Of a DNA stretch of 35,061 bases, positions 7,692 through 15,997 are shown piece by piece (the stretch's first letter is position 1; each line of letters begins with the position of its first letter). The stretch is from Candidatus Omnitrophota bacterium. GTDB taxonomy: Bacteria > Omnitrophota > Gorgyraeia > 2-01-FULL-45-10. The notes under the pieces were generated by a model that was not told the origin of the DNA, made no database searches, and was given only the letters and a program-made list of their open reading frames with translations. The DNA lies in NCBI GenBank assembly GCA_016935115.1, contig JAFGRN010000052.1:1-35061 (forward strand), read 5' to 3'. The position numbers and the translations under genes were made by a program.

Positions 7692-8386
7692 TCGACAAAC
7701 CTGTATTTTAATATTGTCCAGATCGCGCCGAAACCATGCTTCCAGGAGATCTTCTTCCCTTCGGCATATGTCCTGCCATAATAGGATATCGGCATTTCAT
7801 AGACCCTGAGGGATTTATTTTTAAGTATCTTCGCTGTAAGTTCAGGCTCTACCGAAAAATCGTTCGAACGTATGTTTATGCCGTCTATAACGCCCTTCCT
7901 GAACATCTTGTAACATGTCTCTATGTCCGACAATGTGGAGTTAAAAAGGAAGTTCATCGTGAAAGTTATGAGACTATTGCCGACCTTATGCCAGAACATG
8001 TGGACGCGCTGGGGCTTACCGCCCGATAACCTCGAGCCATAGACAACGTCCGCCACTCCGTCCTCTATGGGAGCGGCCATCTCCATGAACTCGTTCGGGT
8101 CATATTCGAGGTCCGCATCCTGTACAGTCACTATCTCTCCTGTGGCGGCCCTGAAACCGGTCCTGAGGGCCGCTCCTTTACCGCCGTTCTTCTCATGCAG
8201 TATAACCTTCACCCTCGGATTGCCCTTCAGGCCGTTGAGGATCTCGCGCGTGCCGTCCGTCGAGCCGTCGTCGACGATCACGAGCTCCTTGACCATGCCG
8301 AGCTTCAGCACCTTCTCCACGATCTTCGATATGGTATCCTTCTCGTTGTATACAGGCATCACGACCGATAGTATGTTATCTCTCAT
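7688..8386 (-). CDS. GT2 polyprenyl-phosphate sugar synthase-like (DPM1-type)
   Basis: This 232-residue soluble GT2 enzyme resembles dolichyl/polyprenyl-phosphate mannose or glucose synthases. It shows VMPVYNE near the N-terminus, VIVDDGSTDGT near 36-46, EKNGGKGAALRTGF and the metal-binding QDADLEYDP. The C-terminal half carries SDIETCYKMFR, typical of the DPM1 group. No C-terminal membrane segments are present, so it acts at the cytoplasmic membrane face as a peripheral enzyme. It would charge a lipid carrier with one sugar for use by a GT-C enzyme, and such an enzyme is encoded two genes downstream. It overlaps both neighbours by four bases (TTGA and ATGA). The sugar cannot be predicted. 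Confidence 0.85.
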   Translation of the reverse strand: MRDNILSVVMPVYNEKDTISKIVEKVLKLGMVKELVIVDDGSTDGTREILNGLKGNPRVKVILHEKNGGKGAALRTGFRAATGEIVTVQDADLEYDPNEFMEMAAPIEDGVADVVYGSRLSGGKPQRVHMFWHKVGNSLITFTMNFLFNSTLSDIETCYKMFRKGVIDGINIRSNDFSVEPELTAKILKNKSLRVYEMPISYYGRTYAEGKKISWKHGFGAIWTILKYRFVD

Positions 8387-9162
8387 TTTTTAACGCTCCT
8401 ATTCGACTCATTCCCGAGCATCTCTTTATACTTTATATAACTCATGAACTGGTAAAGGGCTCCCGCCCATGATACGGTGAACCCCAGAAGACCGTCTTTA
8501 CAGCCGCCTTTCTGCACATAAGCCTTCAGAAATCTCGACAGGGACTTCCTGTACATTTTGATGAAATTTATAGGACGCTTCTCTTTGAACCATTTCTTCG
8601 CCTCGAGGGTCGTCTGGTTATTCAGGCTCACGAAGAAATCATGAAAATCCTTATACGAGTAATGGAGTATATCTTTCTTAAGATGCCCGCATGACCCGTT
8701 GATGAATATCCTGGGATGGACCTCGGCTTCCTCATATCTGAACGCGTCTTTATCGAATAACCTCACCTTCGGAGCGGGATACCAGCCGCCGTAACGTATC
8801 CATCTGGCTCCGATAAAGCTCTTTATGGGGATCGTGTAGTGGTTATCCTTCATTTCACCTTTTAACAGCGCATCTATCTCCTCCGCAAGCTCCGGAGTGA
8901 CCCTCTCATCAGCATCGAGGCTGAGGACCCATTTATTCTTCGCCAGGCTGTAAGCGTAATTGCGGTGCCTGCCCTCATTATCCATCTTCCTGCTGAAGAC
9001 CTTATCGGTCAACCGTTTTGCTATACTTACGGTATTGTCTGTGCTGTTATCGTCGAGGACTACGATCTCGTCAGCCCATAAGGCGCTCTTAAGACATTCC
9101 TCTATGTTATCCTCTTCATTTTTAGTGATCACTACGACCGAAAGGCGCGCTTTATCGGACAT
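8383..9162 (-). CDS. GT2 glycosyltransferase, WaaE/KdtX-like (copy 1)
   Basis: This 259-residue GT2 protein is of the WaaE/KdtX type, which adds a glucose or similar residue to the LPS inner core. Signatures are VVVITKNEEDNIEECLKS at the N-terminus, ADEIVVLDDNSTDNT near 30-44 and the metal-binding LSLDADERV near 79-87. The basic C-terminal half contains HPRIFINGSCGHLKKDILHYSY and YVQKGGCKDGLLGF. The last two features recur in the paralogue at 11909-12682. It overlaps the downstream DPM1-like gene as ATGA and lies one base from the upstream long GT2. Acceptor and sugar are unknown. Confidence 0.85.
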   Translation of the reverse strand: MSDKARLSVVVITKNEEDNIEECLKSALWADEIVVLDDNSTDNTVSIAKRLTDKVFSRKMDNEGRHRNYAYSLAKNKWVLSLDADERVTPELAEEIDALLKGEMKDNHYTIPIKSFIGARWIRYGGWYPAPKVRLFDKDAFRYEEAEVHPRIFINGSCGHLKKDILHYSYKDFHDFFVSLNNQTTLEAKKWFKEKRPINFIKMYRKSLSRFLKAYVQKGGCKDGLLGFTVSWAGALYQFMSYIKYKEMLGNESNRSVKK

Positions 9163-9163
9163 A

Positions 9164-10177
9164 TCAGTAATACCTCACTTTCGCTTTGTGTATGAATGAC
9201 AGGGCCTCGAGAAACCTTCCGAACTTCTCTTCGCCTACAAAAATTTCGCTGAACTTCTTCTTCTTCGTAAGTATCTTTACCGCGGCATTCAGGTAAAAAC
9301 TCCCCAATGGCAGGTCGGCCGCTATTATATTGGAGTGGGACGGTATGGAAGCCTTATCTCTCCTGAAGAACCAGACCCGGTTGCCGCTTCTGGCCAGTTT
9401 CATAGAATCTGTCTCGAGCCTCTTCAGGATATTTGTATCGTACCTGTCCAGCACATAAGCCACTCTCTTCGGCCTGCCCCACCTGAATTCAAAGATCTCC
9501 CTGTTCCTGTTGAAATCCTCATCGAATGTCCTAACCGTTCCGAAAGAAGAGTTTTCCCTGTGATAAACATAAGCCCCGCACGCCCTGACCGGCCGGTACC
9601 CTTCTCTAGCCGCCCGCCGGGAGAAGTCGGTATCTTCAAAATTTCCCATTCCATATATCTCATCGAAGACGCCTATCTTTTTTATCAGATCTCTCTTTAT
9701 CAGCATGCAGAAACCGATGGCAGCGCCGAGCTCTATGCTGCGGCCGCGTTCGGACCTTATCTTCTCAGCATAGAGCTCAATAGGCTCCCCATGGGCCGGT
9801 TTCTGACCCAGGTTATTGCTCGATGGATTGACTATTCCTATATCCGGCGCGCTTTCCGCTACGGCTATCATCTCGTCCAGCCAGAGCCTCGTAACAATCG
9901 TATCATTATTGAGAAGGCATACGAACGGCGCGTCGGAAGCGGCGATCCCCTGGTTGACCGCCTTTATGAATCCCAGGTTCTCCTCATTCCTTATGAGCTT
10001 CACCGGGAAGGCCGCTGAGGCCGCCACTTCCTCAAGATACTGCCTTGTCTCTTTACCGCTCGCGTTATCGATTATGATCAGGCGCCAATCCCCGCCGGAA
10101 TTATCCTTCAGCGACTCTATACAATCCCTGGTCTTCGCGGGCTGGTTCCATACAGGTATGATTATGTCACAGCGCAT
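9164..10177 (-). CDS. GT2 glycosyltransferase with extra C-terminal domain (long type, copy 1)
   Basis: This 337-residue protein opens with MRCDIIIPVWNQPAKTRDCI, and its GT2 domain covers about residues 1-230. Motifs include LIIIDNASG, the NND metal-binding triad in CLLNNDTIV and a conserved GNFEDTDFSRRA segment, all typical of the rhamnosyltransferase-like branch of GT2. Residues from about 235 form a second small domain beginning WGRPKRVAYVLDRYD. It recalls a Rossmann-like half of a GT-B protein and recurs in the paralogues at 12679-13776 and 13773-14903. It lies six bases after the carbamoyltransferase gene and one base before the WaaE-like gene. The acceptor is unknown. Confidence 0.82.
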   Translation of the reverse strand: MRCDIIIPVWNQPAKTRDCIESLKDNSGGDWRLIIIDNASGKETRQYLEEVAASAAFPVKLIRNEENLGFIKAVNQGIAASDAPFVCLLNNDTIVTRLWLDEMIAVAESAPDIGIVNPSSNNLGQKPAHGEPIELYAEKIRSERGRSIELGAAIGFCMLIKRDLIKKIGVFDEIYGMGNFEDTDFSRRAAREGYRPVRACGAYVYHRENSSFGTVRTFDEDFNRNREIFEFRWGRPKRVAYVLDRYDTNILKRLETDSMKLARSGNRVWFFRRDKASIPSHSNIIAADLPLGSFYLNAAVKILTKKKKFSEIFVGEEKFGRFLEALSFIHKAKVRYY

Positions 10178-10183
10178 TATGAT

Positions 10184-11899
10184 TTACTTCCTCTTTACCA
10201 GAAAATCGCCTATAGCTATGTAATCGAGCCCGGAACCGAGGTACATATTTACGGCGTCTTCGGGGCTCGAGACCATCGGCTCGCCTCTCCTGTTAAGCGA
10301 TGTATTGATCAGGACGGGCACGCCGGTCTTGTCGTAAAACCTCTTTATGAGCGCGTAAAACCTGGGATTCGCGTCTTTTGTAACTGTCTGCGGCCTCGCC
10401 GTGCCGTCTACATGCACCACCTCGGGTATCCTGCGCTTCCAGGCTTCGTCTATCACGAAACTTAATGTCATGAACGGAGCGTCGATGTCCCTTCCGAGTA
10501 TGTCTTTCGAATGATCCCTCAGCATGGAGGGACAGAACGGCCTCCAGTTTTCCCTGAACTTCACCATCTCGTTTATGCGGTCGCTCGTCCCCGGTATCGT
10601 GGGATTTCCCAGTATCGAACGGTTGCCCAGGGCCCGCGGGCCGAACTCGAGCCTGCCGTTGAACCAGCCCACGACATCGCCTTCGGCCAAGAGCGATGCC
10701 ACCTCTTCCGCTATATCGCCGGACTTCCTGAAAGCTATCCTCTCCTCGCGCTCCAGAGCGGCCTTTATCTCTTTCTCCGTAAACTCGGGGCCAAGGTAGA
10801 CGTCCTCCATAGGGGCTATCTTATCACCCAGCATGTTAGCCACATAGACCGCGGCGCCGAGAGGCGTACCGGCATCATGGGAAGCCGGCTGGACAAAGAG
10901 CTGCTTTACCATAGGATGCTCGAGGAGCTTCCTGTTGAGGACCACATTAAGCGCGCAGCCGCCCGCAAAGACCATCCTGCCCTCATCTCTCTTCAGAACA
11001 TCCCCGAGATGGGTCTCCATTAGGCCGATAACTATGTCCTCGAATATCTTCTGTGTGGCCGCGGCTATATGTATGTACGGTTCGCCGAGAGAATCACCCG
11101 TCCTGGGAGGGCCGAACTTCTCAACCAGCTTTTTAGGTATCATGGAATCGGGCCTGAATCGCCGCGACCGTATCGGCCAGACATATTCCGGATTTATCCT
11201 GAAACTCTTCCCGTCCGAATATATGATATCCGAAAGATCCGCCTTTAGCGGATTCCCGTACGGCACCATGCCCATGAGCTTGTACTCACCGTCGTTGGGA
11301 TCGAACCCCAGGTAAGCCGTCATCGTGGAATAGAACCTTCCGAGCGAGTCCGGCAGGTCGATCTCTTTTATCTTGGATATCTTTCCGCCGGAGCCTTCCG
11401 CGAACAAAGTGGACGCGAACTCGCCGCTGCCGTCTATGCTCATGATCGCCGCGTCCGGATAACCCGATAAGAGGTAAGCGCTCGCGGCGTGGGCCATGTG
11501 ATGCTCCACGAAAAAGACCTTCTCCGGAGGCAGATCGATCCCGAAATCCTTTAATATCGAAAAGACCATCTTCCTTATTTCCCGATTCTTCTTTGGCGAT
11601 TTCATGATCGCCTTATACGCGCGCGACGGCTCAGAGAAGAGGGTCTTCAGGGCATATGCCCATTTCTTCTCATCGAAGGCGCGGAATGACCATGGGAAAG
11701 CCACGGCATCTATCTCTTTCGGGGAGACCCCGGCCTGTTTAAGGCAGAACTCTATGGACCTGGCGCATGGTTTGCCAATGGCATGTTTTACGCGGATAAA
11801 CCTCTCCTCTTCCGCCGCGGCCACGACTTTACCGTCAACAATTATAGCCGCCGCCGGATCATGCAGGAAGAACGGGCCTCCGAATCCCAGGACTTTCAT
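10184..11899 (-). CDS. O-carbamoyltransferase, NodU/CmcH/TobZ family
   Basis: This 571-residue enzyme transfers a carbamoyl group from carbamoyl phosphate, through an adenylate, to a hydroxyl group, here presumably of a sugar. The N-terminal Kae1-like domain shows FLHDPAAAIIVDGK and the metal-binding EHHMAH at 132-137. SIDGSGE at 154-160 is part of the ATP site and FAGGCALNVVLN lies near 311-322. The C-terminal carbamoyl-phosphate domain has GRLEFGPRALGNRSIL at 415-430 and VDGTARPQTV near 497-506. Length and motifs are complete. WapO of Pseudomonas, which carbamoylates LPS core heptose, is a plausible functional parallel because GmhB and a GT9 enzyme are in the same array. The start ATG is preceded by AGAGGTGG. 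It sits between two copies of a WaaE-like/long GT2 pair. Confidence 0.92.
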   Translation of the reverse strand: MKVLGFGGPFFLHDPAAAIIVDGKVVAAAEEERFIRVKHAIGKPCARSIEFCLKQAGVSPKEIDAVAFPWSFRAFDEKKWAYALKTLFSEPSRAYKAIMKSPKKNREIRKMVFSILKDFGIDLPPEKVFFVEHHMAHAASAYLLSGYPDAAIMSIDGSGEFASTLFAEGSGGKISKIKEIDLPDSLGRFYSTMTAYLGFDPNDGEYKLMGMVPYGNPLKADLSDIIYSDGKSFRINPEYVWPIRSRRFRPDSMIPKKLVEKFGPPRTGDSLGEPYIHIAAATQKIFEDIVIGLMETHLGDVLKRDEGRMVFAGGCALNVVLNRKLLEHPMVKQLFVQPASHDAGTPLGAAVYVANMLGDKIAPMEDVYLGPEFTEKEIKAALEREERIAFRKSGDIAEEVASLLAEGDVVGWFNGRLEFGPRALGNRSILGNPTIPGTSDRINEMVKFRENWRPFCPSMLRDHSKDILGRDIDAPFMTLSFVIDEAWKRRIPEVVHVDGTARPQTVTKDANPRFYALIKRFYDKTGVPVLINTSLNRRGEPMVSSPEDAVNMYLGSGLDYIAIGDFLVKRK

Positions 11900-11908
11900 A
11901 CCACCTCT

Positions 11909-12682
11909 TTATTTATATGCTTCCTTATTCAATTCCCAATATTTGGCGTATCTTAAGAAACGCCTGAATGACGACAGTATCGCAAAGACGAGCCCGTGAA
12001 TGCCGTCTTTATAACCCGCCTTCTTTATATAGATTTTAATGAAAAGTTTCACGGGCCCCAGCAGAAGCTCTCTCTTCAATCTTTTTTTCGGGATCAGGCC
12101 GAACTTTTTTACCATCTCCTCGGCTTCGAGGGAGCTGTAGAAGTCCTGCATCGTAAGATAATGGCTTATGCAGGGATAATTATAGTGCTCCATTACGGAA
12201 TCAAAGTCGCCTATGCCCCCGTCGATGACCAGAAAATCGTCTATGCCCGAGCCTTCAAATTTTCCCCTGCCGCTTTTGAACAGCCTGAGTGGCCTGTTGG
12301 CCTCCTCCCCGCCATGCCTTAAAAATTTGCCGCAAAAATTATTTGCCCTTCTGAACCTGAATGCCGAGAATTCGCTTCCGCGCTCGAGAAGATTAAGGAT
12401 ATCCTTCTTCAGGCCCTCTGTCATCTTCTCATCCGAATCCATCTCCAGTATCCAGTCGCCGGAAGTGTGCTTTATACCCAGGTTTCGCTGAGCGACAAAA
12501 TCCCTGTTCATGGGGTGTGTTACTATCTTATCCGTATACTCTGCAGCTATCTCGCGGGTCCTGTCGGTCGAATTATCGTCTATTATCACGATCTCATCGG
12601 CCCACTTCACGCTGTCGAGGCACTGCTTCAAGAAAGATTCTTCATTTCTCGTCAGTATGACAACTGATATCTTCTGCCTCAT
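11909..12682 (-). CDS. GT2 glycosyltransferase, WaaE/KdtX-like (copy 2)
   Basis: This 257-residue GT2 protein is paralogous to the gene at 8383-9162. It shares VVILTRNEESFLKQCLDS, ADEIVIIDDNSTDRT, the metal-binding LEMDSDEKM and a C-terminal YIKKAGYKDGIHGL block, which matches YVQKGGCKDGLLGF in the other copy. The family includes LPS inner-core glycosyltransferases acting on the cytoplasmic face. The ATG overlaps the upstream long GT2 as ATGA, and nine bases separate it from the carbamoyltransferase start. Divergence between the two copies suggests an old duplication with different acceptors rather than a recent copy. Confidence 0.85.
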   Translation of the reverse strand: MRQKISVVILTRNEESFLKQCLDSVKWADEIVIIDDNSTDRTREIAAEYTDKIVTHPMNRDFVAQRNLGIKHTSGDWILEMDSDEKMTEGLKKDILNLLERGSEFSAFRFRRANNFCGKFLRHGGEEANRPLRLFKSGRGKFEGSGIDDFLVIDGGIGDFDSVMEHYNYPCISHYLTMQDFYSSLEAEEMVKKFGLIPKKRLKRELLLGPVKLFIKIYIKKAGYKDGIHGLVFAILSSFRRFLRYAKYWELNKEAYK

Positions 12683-13776
12683 ATGGATCCCCTTGCCGCT
12701 TCTTTCGCGTTTTTCACTATTCGCGCGGCCTTTTCCGAAAGCCTGTTCATATCCGTCTCAAATACTATATCCGCTGGGATCAGGCCTCTGAATTTCGCTA
12801 TCAGCGCATGAAATGAGGGGTCGTCGGTAAATACGAAACCGACCCCCTTATGCTGCCTCTTACCGGGCCTTGCCAGTATACTGAATAACGCTTTCCAGTT
12901 AAAGAACGGCCTTCTAAGGGCCATGACCTTCATATTGGTGTGCTCATACGGCACTTCGCCGGCATTATCGGTTATGACAATGACCTTGTTCTGGTCCATG
13001 CACATCTCTTTCAGGATCGGCCCGGAGCCTTTCTTATTCCTAAGCACAAAAGCGACCCTCACCGGATGCCCCCACCTCCTGTAGAAAGTCCTGCCGTTGC
13101 GGTCCATCAGGTCGCGCACCTTCTCCTTCTCCATGACATTCATTATGGTGCTGTTCCTCAGGTGTTCGACGAACGCGGCCTTAGCCTTTACGCATCTGTA
13201 ACCGGCGGCTATGGCTTTCAGCGAATAGTCCCTGTCATCATAATAACCCGGCAGATACGCCGTATCCAGCCCTCCCAGTTTGCTGATGACCTCGCGCCTT
13301 ATAAAAAAACAGTGGCCGCGGCACCAGTCGGTATCGATAACCTGTCCGCTAAATCTCTTCAGTTCCGCGGCGAAGGTATCGATATCGACATCCTCCGGCC
13401 TATGCCATTCGGGATTGGCCAGGCCTATCTTCCTGTCGTCCTCAAATACCCTGACCAGCTCTTCGAGCCATCCCTCGGTAAATATCGTGTCGTCATTCTG
13501 CAGGCAGACGTATTCCGAATCTTTCGAAATATCGAGGCCCGCATTGATCGATCTTATCCAGCCTATATTCTCTTTTTGCTTCAATAAAACCATGTCAAGC
13601 TTTCCGGACCTTGAATATTTCTCCAGAAGGCCCGATATATCTCCGCCGCAGGAATTATCGATAACTATCAGGCGACAGGGATATTTGGTATGCTTTATAA
13701 GGCTTTCTATACAGCCTCTTACCAGCCCTCCGTGCCCGCATGTAGGCAGTATTATATCGCACCTTCCGGCGTTCAT
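12679..13776 (-). CDS. GT2 glycosyltransferase with extra C-terminal domain (long type, copy 2)
   Basis: This 365-residue protein starts MNAGRCDIILPTCGHGGLV, close to the opening of its two long-type paralogues. The GT2 domain (about 1-235) has LIVIDNSCGG, the NDD triad in CLQNDDTIF and GYYDDRDYSLKAIAAGYRC. A C-terminal domain of about 125 residues begins WGHPVRVAFVLRNKKG and continues with a hydrophobic strand NKVIVITD and VGFVFTDDP. This looks like the N-terminal half of a GT-B-type Rossmann fold and has no metal-binding motif I can see. It is flanked by ATGA overlaps on both sides, linking it to the long type copy 3 upstream and the WaaE-like copy 2 downstream. Confidence 0.8.
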   Translation of the reverse strand: MNAGRCDIILPTCGHGGLVRGCIESLIKHTKYPCRLIVIDNSCGGDISGLLEKYSRSGKLDMVLLKQKENIGWIRSINAGLDISKDSEYVCLQNDDTIFTEGWLEELVRVFEDDRKIGLANPEWHRPEDVDIDTFAAELKRFSGQVIDTDWCRGHCFFIRREVISKLGGLDTAYLPGYYDDRDYSLKAIAAGYRCVKAKAAFVEHLRNSTIMNVMEKEKVRDLMDRNGRTFYRRWGHPVRVAFVLRNKKGSGPILKEMCMDQNKVIVITDNAGEVPYEHTNMKVMALRRPFFNWKALFSILARPGKRQHKGVGFVFTDDPSFHALIAKFRGLIPADIVFETDMNRLSEKAARIVKNAKEAARGSI

Positions 13777-14903
13777 GCTTTCGGCTCCCTCAGCTCCTCG
13801 ATCATAGGCATCAGCCCTTTCGCGGCATCCCTATCGAAGCGTACATGGCATATCCTGGTCCTGTGCAGCGGGACCATCGCCCTGAGTATCATGAACATCC
13901 TGTCATCATCGACCAGTACCGCGTCGTACTTTTTTCTCTTCTTCGTACCAAAGGAACGCTCTATCACCCTGACGGCCGCCTGCGCGGCGGTAAACCTCCC
14001 CGGAAAATAGTTAAACTTTATATTCTGATGTAGAGGCATCCCTATTCTCCTCGACGCCTCTTCGATACGATTCTTTGAAGCCGACTTATCGCCGAATATC
14101 CACAGGTTTACCCAGCACCACTCGCGCGCCAGGAATAAAACGGCTTTGAGCATATTCTCGATCTCCCCGTCCGCTATGCCTTCACGCATGTGAAAAGATA
14201 TACCCATCCTGAGATGCCGCGGCCATTTCCTGAAATACTCCAGTGCCCCTTTTGAGACCAGGGAATCCCTGTCGCCCATGGCCCTGAACGAAACATGCTT
14301 CTTATGATAGACATAGGAGGAGTGGACATTGACGCACCTGTAACCGGCCTTGCCCGCCCGCATGGAATAATCAGTATCATCATAATTGCCCACCCCGAAT
14401 GCCTCGTCCAGGTATCCTATCTTATCTATCACTTCCCTCTTTATAAGCATGCAATAACCGAAGCACTGGTTCATCTCCATATAGGCGCCTTTATTGCGCG
14501 CCAGCCTTTCCGCATGCGTATCGATAGCCGCGCTTCCGTGGCCGTCGCACTGGGGATTCAGGAGCCCGACATCGGGATGCTCTTCAGCGAATTCTATCAT
14601 GTTCTCAAGCCATCCCCGCGCCGGTATGGTGTCGTTATTCATAACACAGACATAGGGCGCGTCTGAGGCTTTCAGGCCCTGGTTAACAGCTTTGACAAAC
14701 CCCATATTATTCTCATTGCGTATAAGAAGCTTCCCCGCGCTTTCCACCGCTAGCTTTTCAAGATACTCTTTTGTTTCGGCGGAACTTCCATTATCCACCA
14801 ATATCAGCCGGTACGGAAACTTTGTATTTCTCACAATATGCTCAATACATGTTCTCGTATGCTCCGGCTGGTTCCAGACCGGTATTATGATATCGCATTT
14901 CAT
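13773..14903 (-). CDS. GT2 glycosyltransferase with extra C-terminal domain (long type, copy 3)
   Basis: The start is the ATG at 14903, which opens MKCDIIIPVWNQPEHTRTCI and overlaps the GT9 stop as ATGA. An ATG at 15026 would add 41 residues inside the GT9 coding region and is rejected. The protein is 376 residues. The GT2 domain has LILVDNGSS, the NND triad in CVMNNDTIPARGW and GVGNYDDTDYSMRAGKAGYRC. The extra domain of about 150 residues starts WPRHLRMGISFHMREG and ends with YDAVLVDDDRMF and CHVRFDRDAAKG, aligning in layout with the other two long-type proteins. It probably adds one sugar of the core or repeat unit; the substrate is unknown. Confidence 0.82.
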   Translation of the reverse strand: MKCDIIIPVWNQPEHTRTCIEHIVRNTKFPYRLILVDNGSSAETKEYLEKLAVESAGKLLIRNENNMGFVKAVNQGLKASDAPYVCVMNNDTIPARGWLENMIEFAEEHPDVGLLNPQCDGHGSAAIDTHAERLARNKGAYMEMNQCFGYCMLIKREVIDKIGYLDEAFGVGNYDDTDYSMRAGKAGYRCVNVHSSYVYHKKHVSFRAMGDRDSLVSKGALEYFRKWPRHLRMGISFHMREGIADGEIENMLKAVLFLAREWCWVNLWIFGDKSASKNRIEEASRRIGMPLHQNIKFNYFPGRFTAAQAAVRVIERSFGTKKRKKYDAVLVDDDRMFMILRAMVPLHRTRICHVRFDRDAAKGLMPMIEELREPKA

Positions 14904-15997
14904 GCTGATCTTCTTCCCAATAAAAATCGATCGGCTGCCGCAAGAACATCTTCGGGCTTTATGGATGTAAGGCAGGTCCTGTTCTCGCATATTTTGTATT
15001 TGAATTTCTTGTAACACGACCTGCAAGGTATATCATTCTTCGCTATCACGGCATGGTTTTCCGTCATCGGATAGGGGCCGTATATCTTTTCATCCACAGG
15101 GCCGAAGATAGATATGGTCTTCAGTCCCAGGCCGACCGCCATATGCAAAGGCCCTCCGTCGTTCGTTATTATAAGGGCACACCTGCTTATAAGGCCTAAA
15201 AAATTCCTGAGGCTGGTCTTGCCGCATGCCATTATGGCCTTGCTCTTCATCCTGCCTTGTATATCAACGCATATCTCAGTTTCCCGCGCATCCCCCATGA
15301 GCAGCACCCTGGCGCCGTACCGATGGGCAAGCCCGTCGCATACTATGGCAAATCCGCCCCTCTCCCATCGCCTGTGCCTGGCGTCCATGCCCCAACTTGC
15401 GCCGCAGCCGGGTATAACGCCTACCAGGAGATCTCCAAGAGACGCGCCGTTGGCCTTCAAAAAACCGTCGGCCCAGGCTATATCCTCCCGCGTAACATAG
15501 ACCCTGGGCTCAAGCCTGAATTCGCCCGTATCTATGCCCATGAATTTCAATATCTCGCAATAATATTCCACAACGTGTTTCTCTTCAAAACCGTCTATGT
15601 CTATCTTTTTCGTAAGGAACCTGCCGCGGCCTTTATAATTGAATCCGTACCTTTTCTTTATTCCTGCCAGGCCCAGTAACAGGGAATATTGGTATCCAAG
15701 CGATAGGTCGATTACGATATCGAATTTCTCCCGCCTCACGGAAGCAAGAAAATCCCGCGCCAGTTTCAGGCACGCCATCTTTGACTTTGCCCAGACCGCC
15801 CTGAAGTCGTCCTTCTCATATATGAAGAATTTATCGATCTTCGGATCGGACTTTATGACTTCGTAAGCCCTCTTGTTGCAGATATACCCTATAAAACACG
15901 AAGGATTTTTATTCTTCAATATCTCGATAAGAGGCGTGGAGAATATCACATCCCCTATGCCGAACGGATTTACGATAAGGATCTTTTCGGTATTCAT
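14900..15997 (-). CDS. GT9 glycosyltransferase (ADP-heptose:LPS heptosyltransferase family)
   Basis: This 365-residue GT-B enzyme of family GT9 includes the LPS heptosyltransferases WaaC, WaaF and WaaQ, which act at the cytoplasmic face of the inner membrane. The N-terminal NPFGIGDVIFSTPLIE matches the family opening. The C-terminal lobe has VGVIPGCGASWG and the nucleotide-sugar motif TNDGGPLHMAVGLGLKTISIFGP. A late cysteine cluster (CRSCYKKFKYKIC...C) is common in this family and does not imply a metal site by itself. With GmhB in the same array, heptose is the most likely donor, but other sugars cannot be excluded. Overlaps are ATGA on both sides. Confidence 0.88.
   Translation of the reverse strand: MNTEKILIVNPFGIGDVIFSTPLIEILKNKNPSCFIGYICNKRAYEVIKSDPKIDKFFIYEKDDFRAVWAKSKMACLKLARDFLASVRREKFDIVIDLSLGYQYSLLLGLAGIKKRYGFNYKGRGRFLTKKIDIDGFEEKHVVEYYCEILKFMGIDTGEFRLEPRVYVTREDIAWADGFLKANGASLGDLLVGVIPGCGASWGMDARHRRWERGGFAIVCDGLAHRYGARVLLMGDARETEICVDIQGRMKSKAIMACGKTSLRNFLGLISRCALIITNDGGPLHMAVGLGLKTISIFGPVDEKIYGPYPMTENHAVIAKNDIPCRSCYKKFKYKICENRTCLTSIKPEDVLAAADRFLLGRRSA

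Noticed and set aside
9335-10018. Plus-strand open frame of 227 codons opposite a GT2 gene
   Set aside because: The minus strand carries clear GT2 motifs over the same region.
14904-15026. N-terminal extension of the long GT2 copy 3
   Set aside because: The extra 41 residues are read inside the GT9 gene, lack GT2 features, and the ATG at 14903 gives the same opening as the paralogues.
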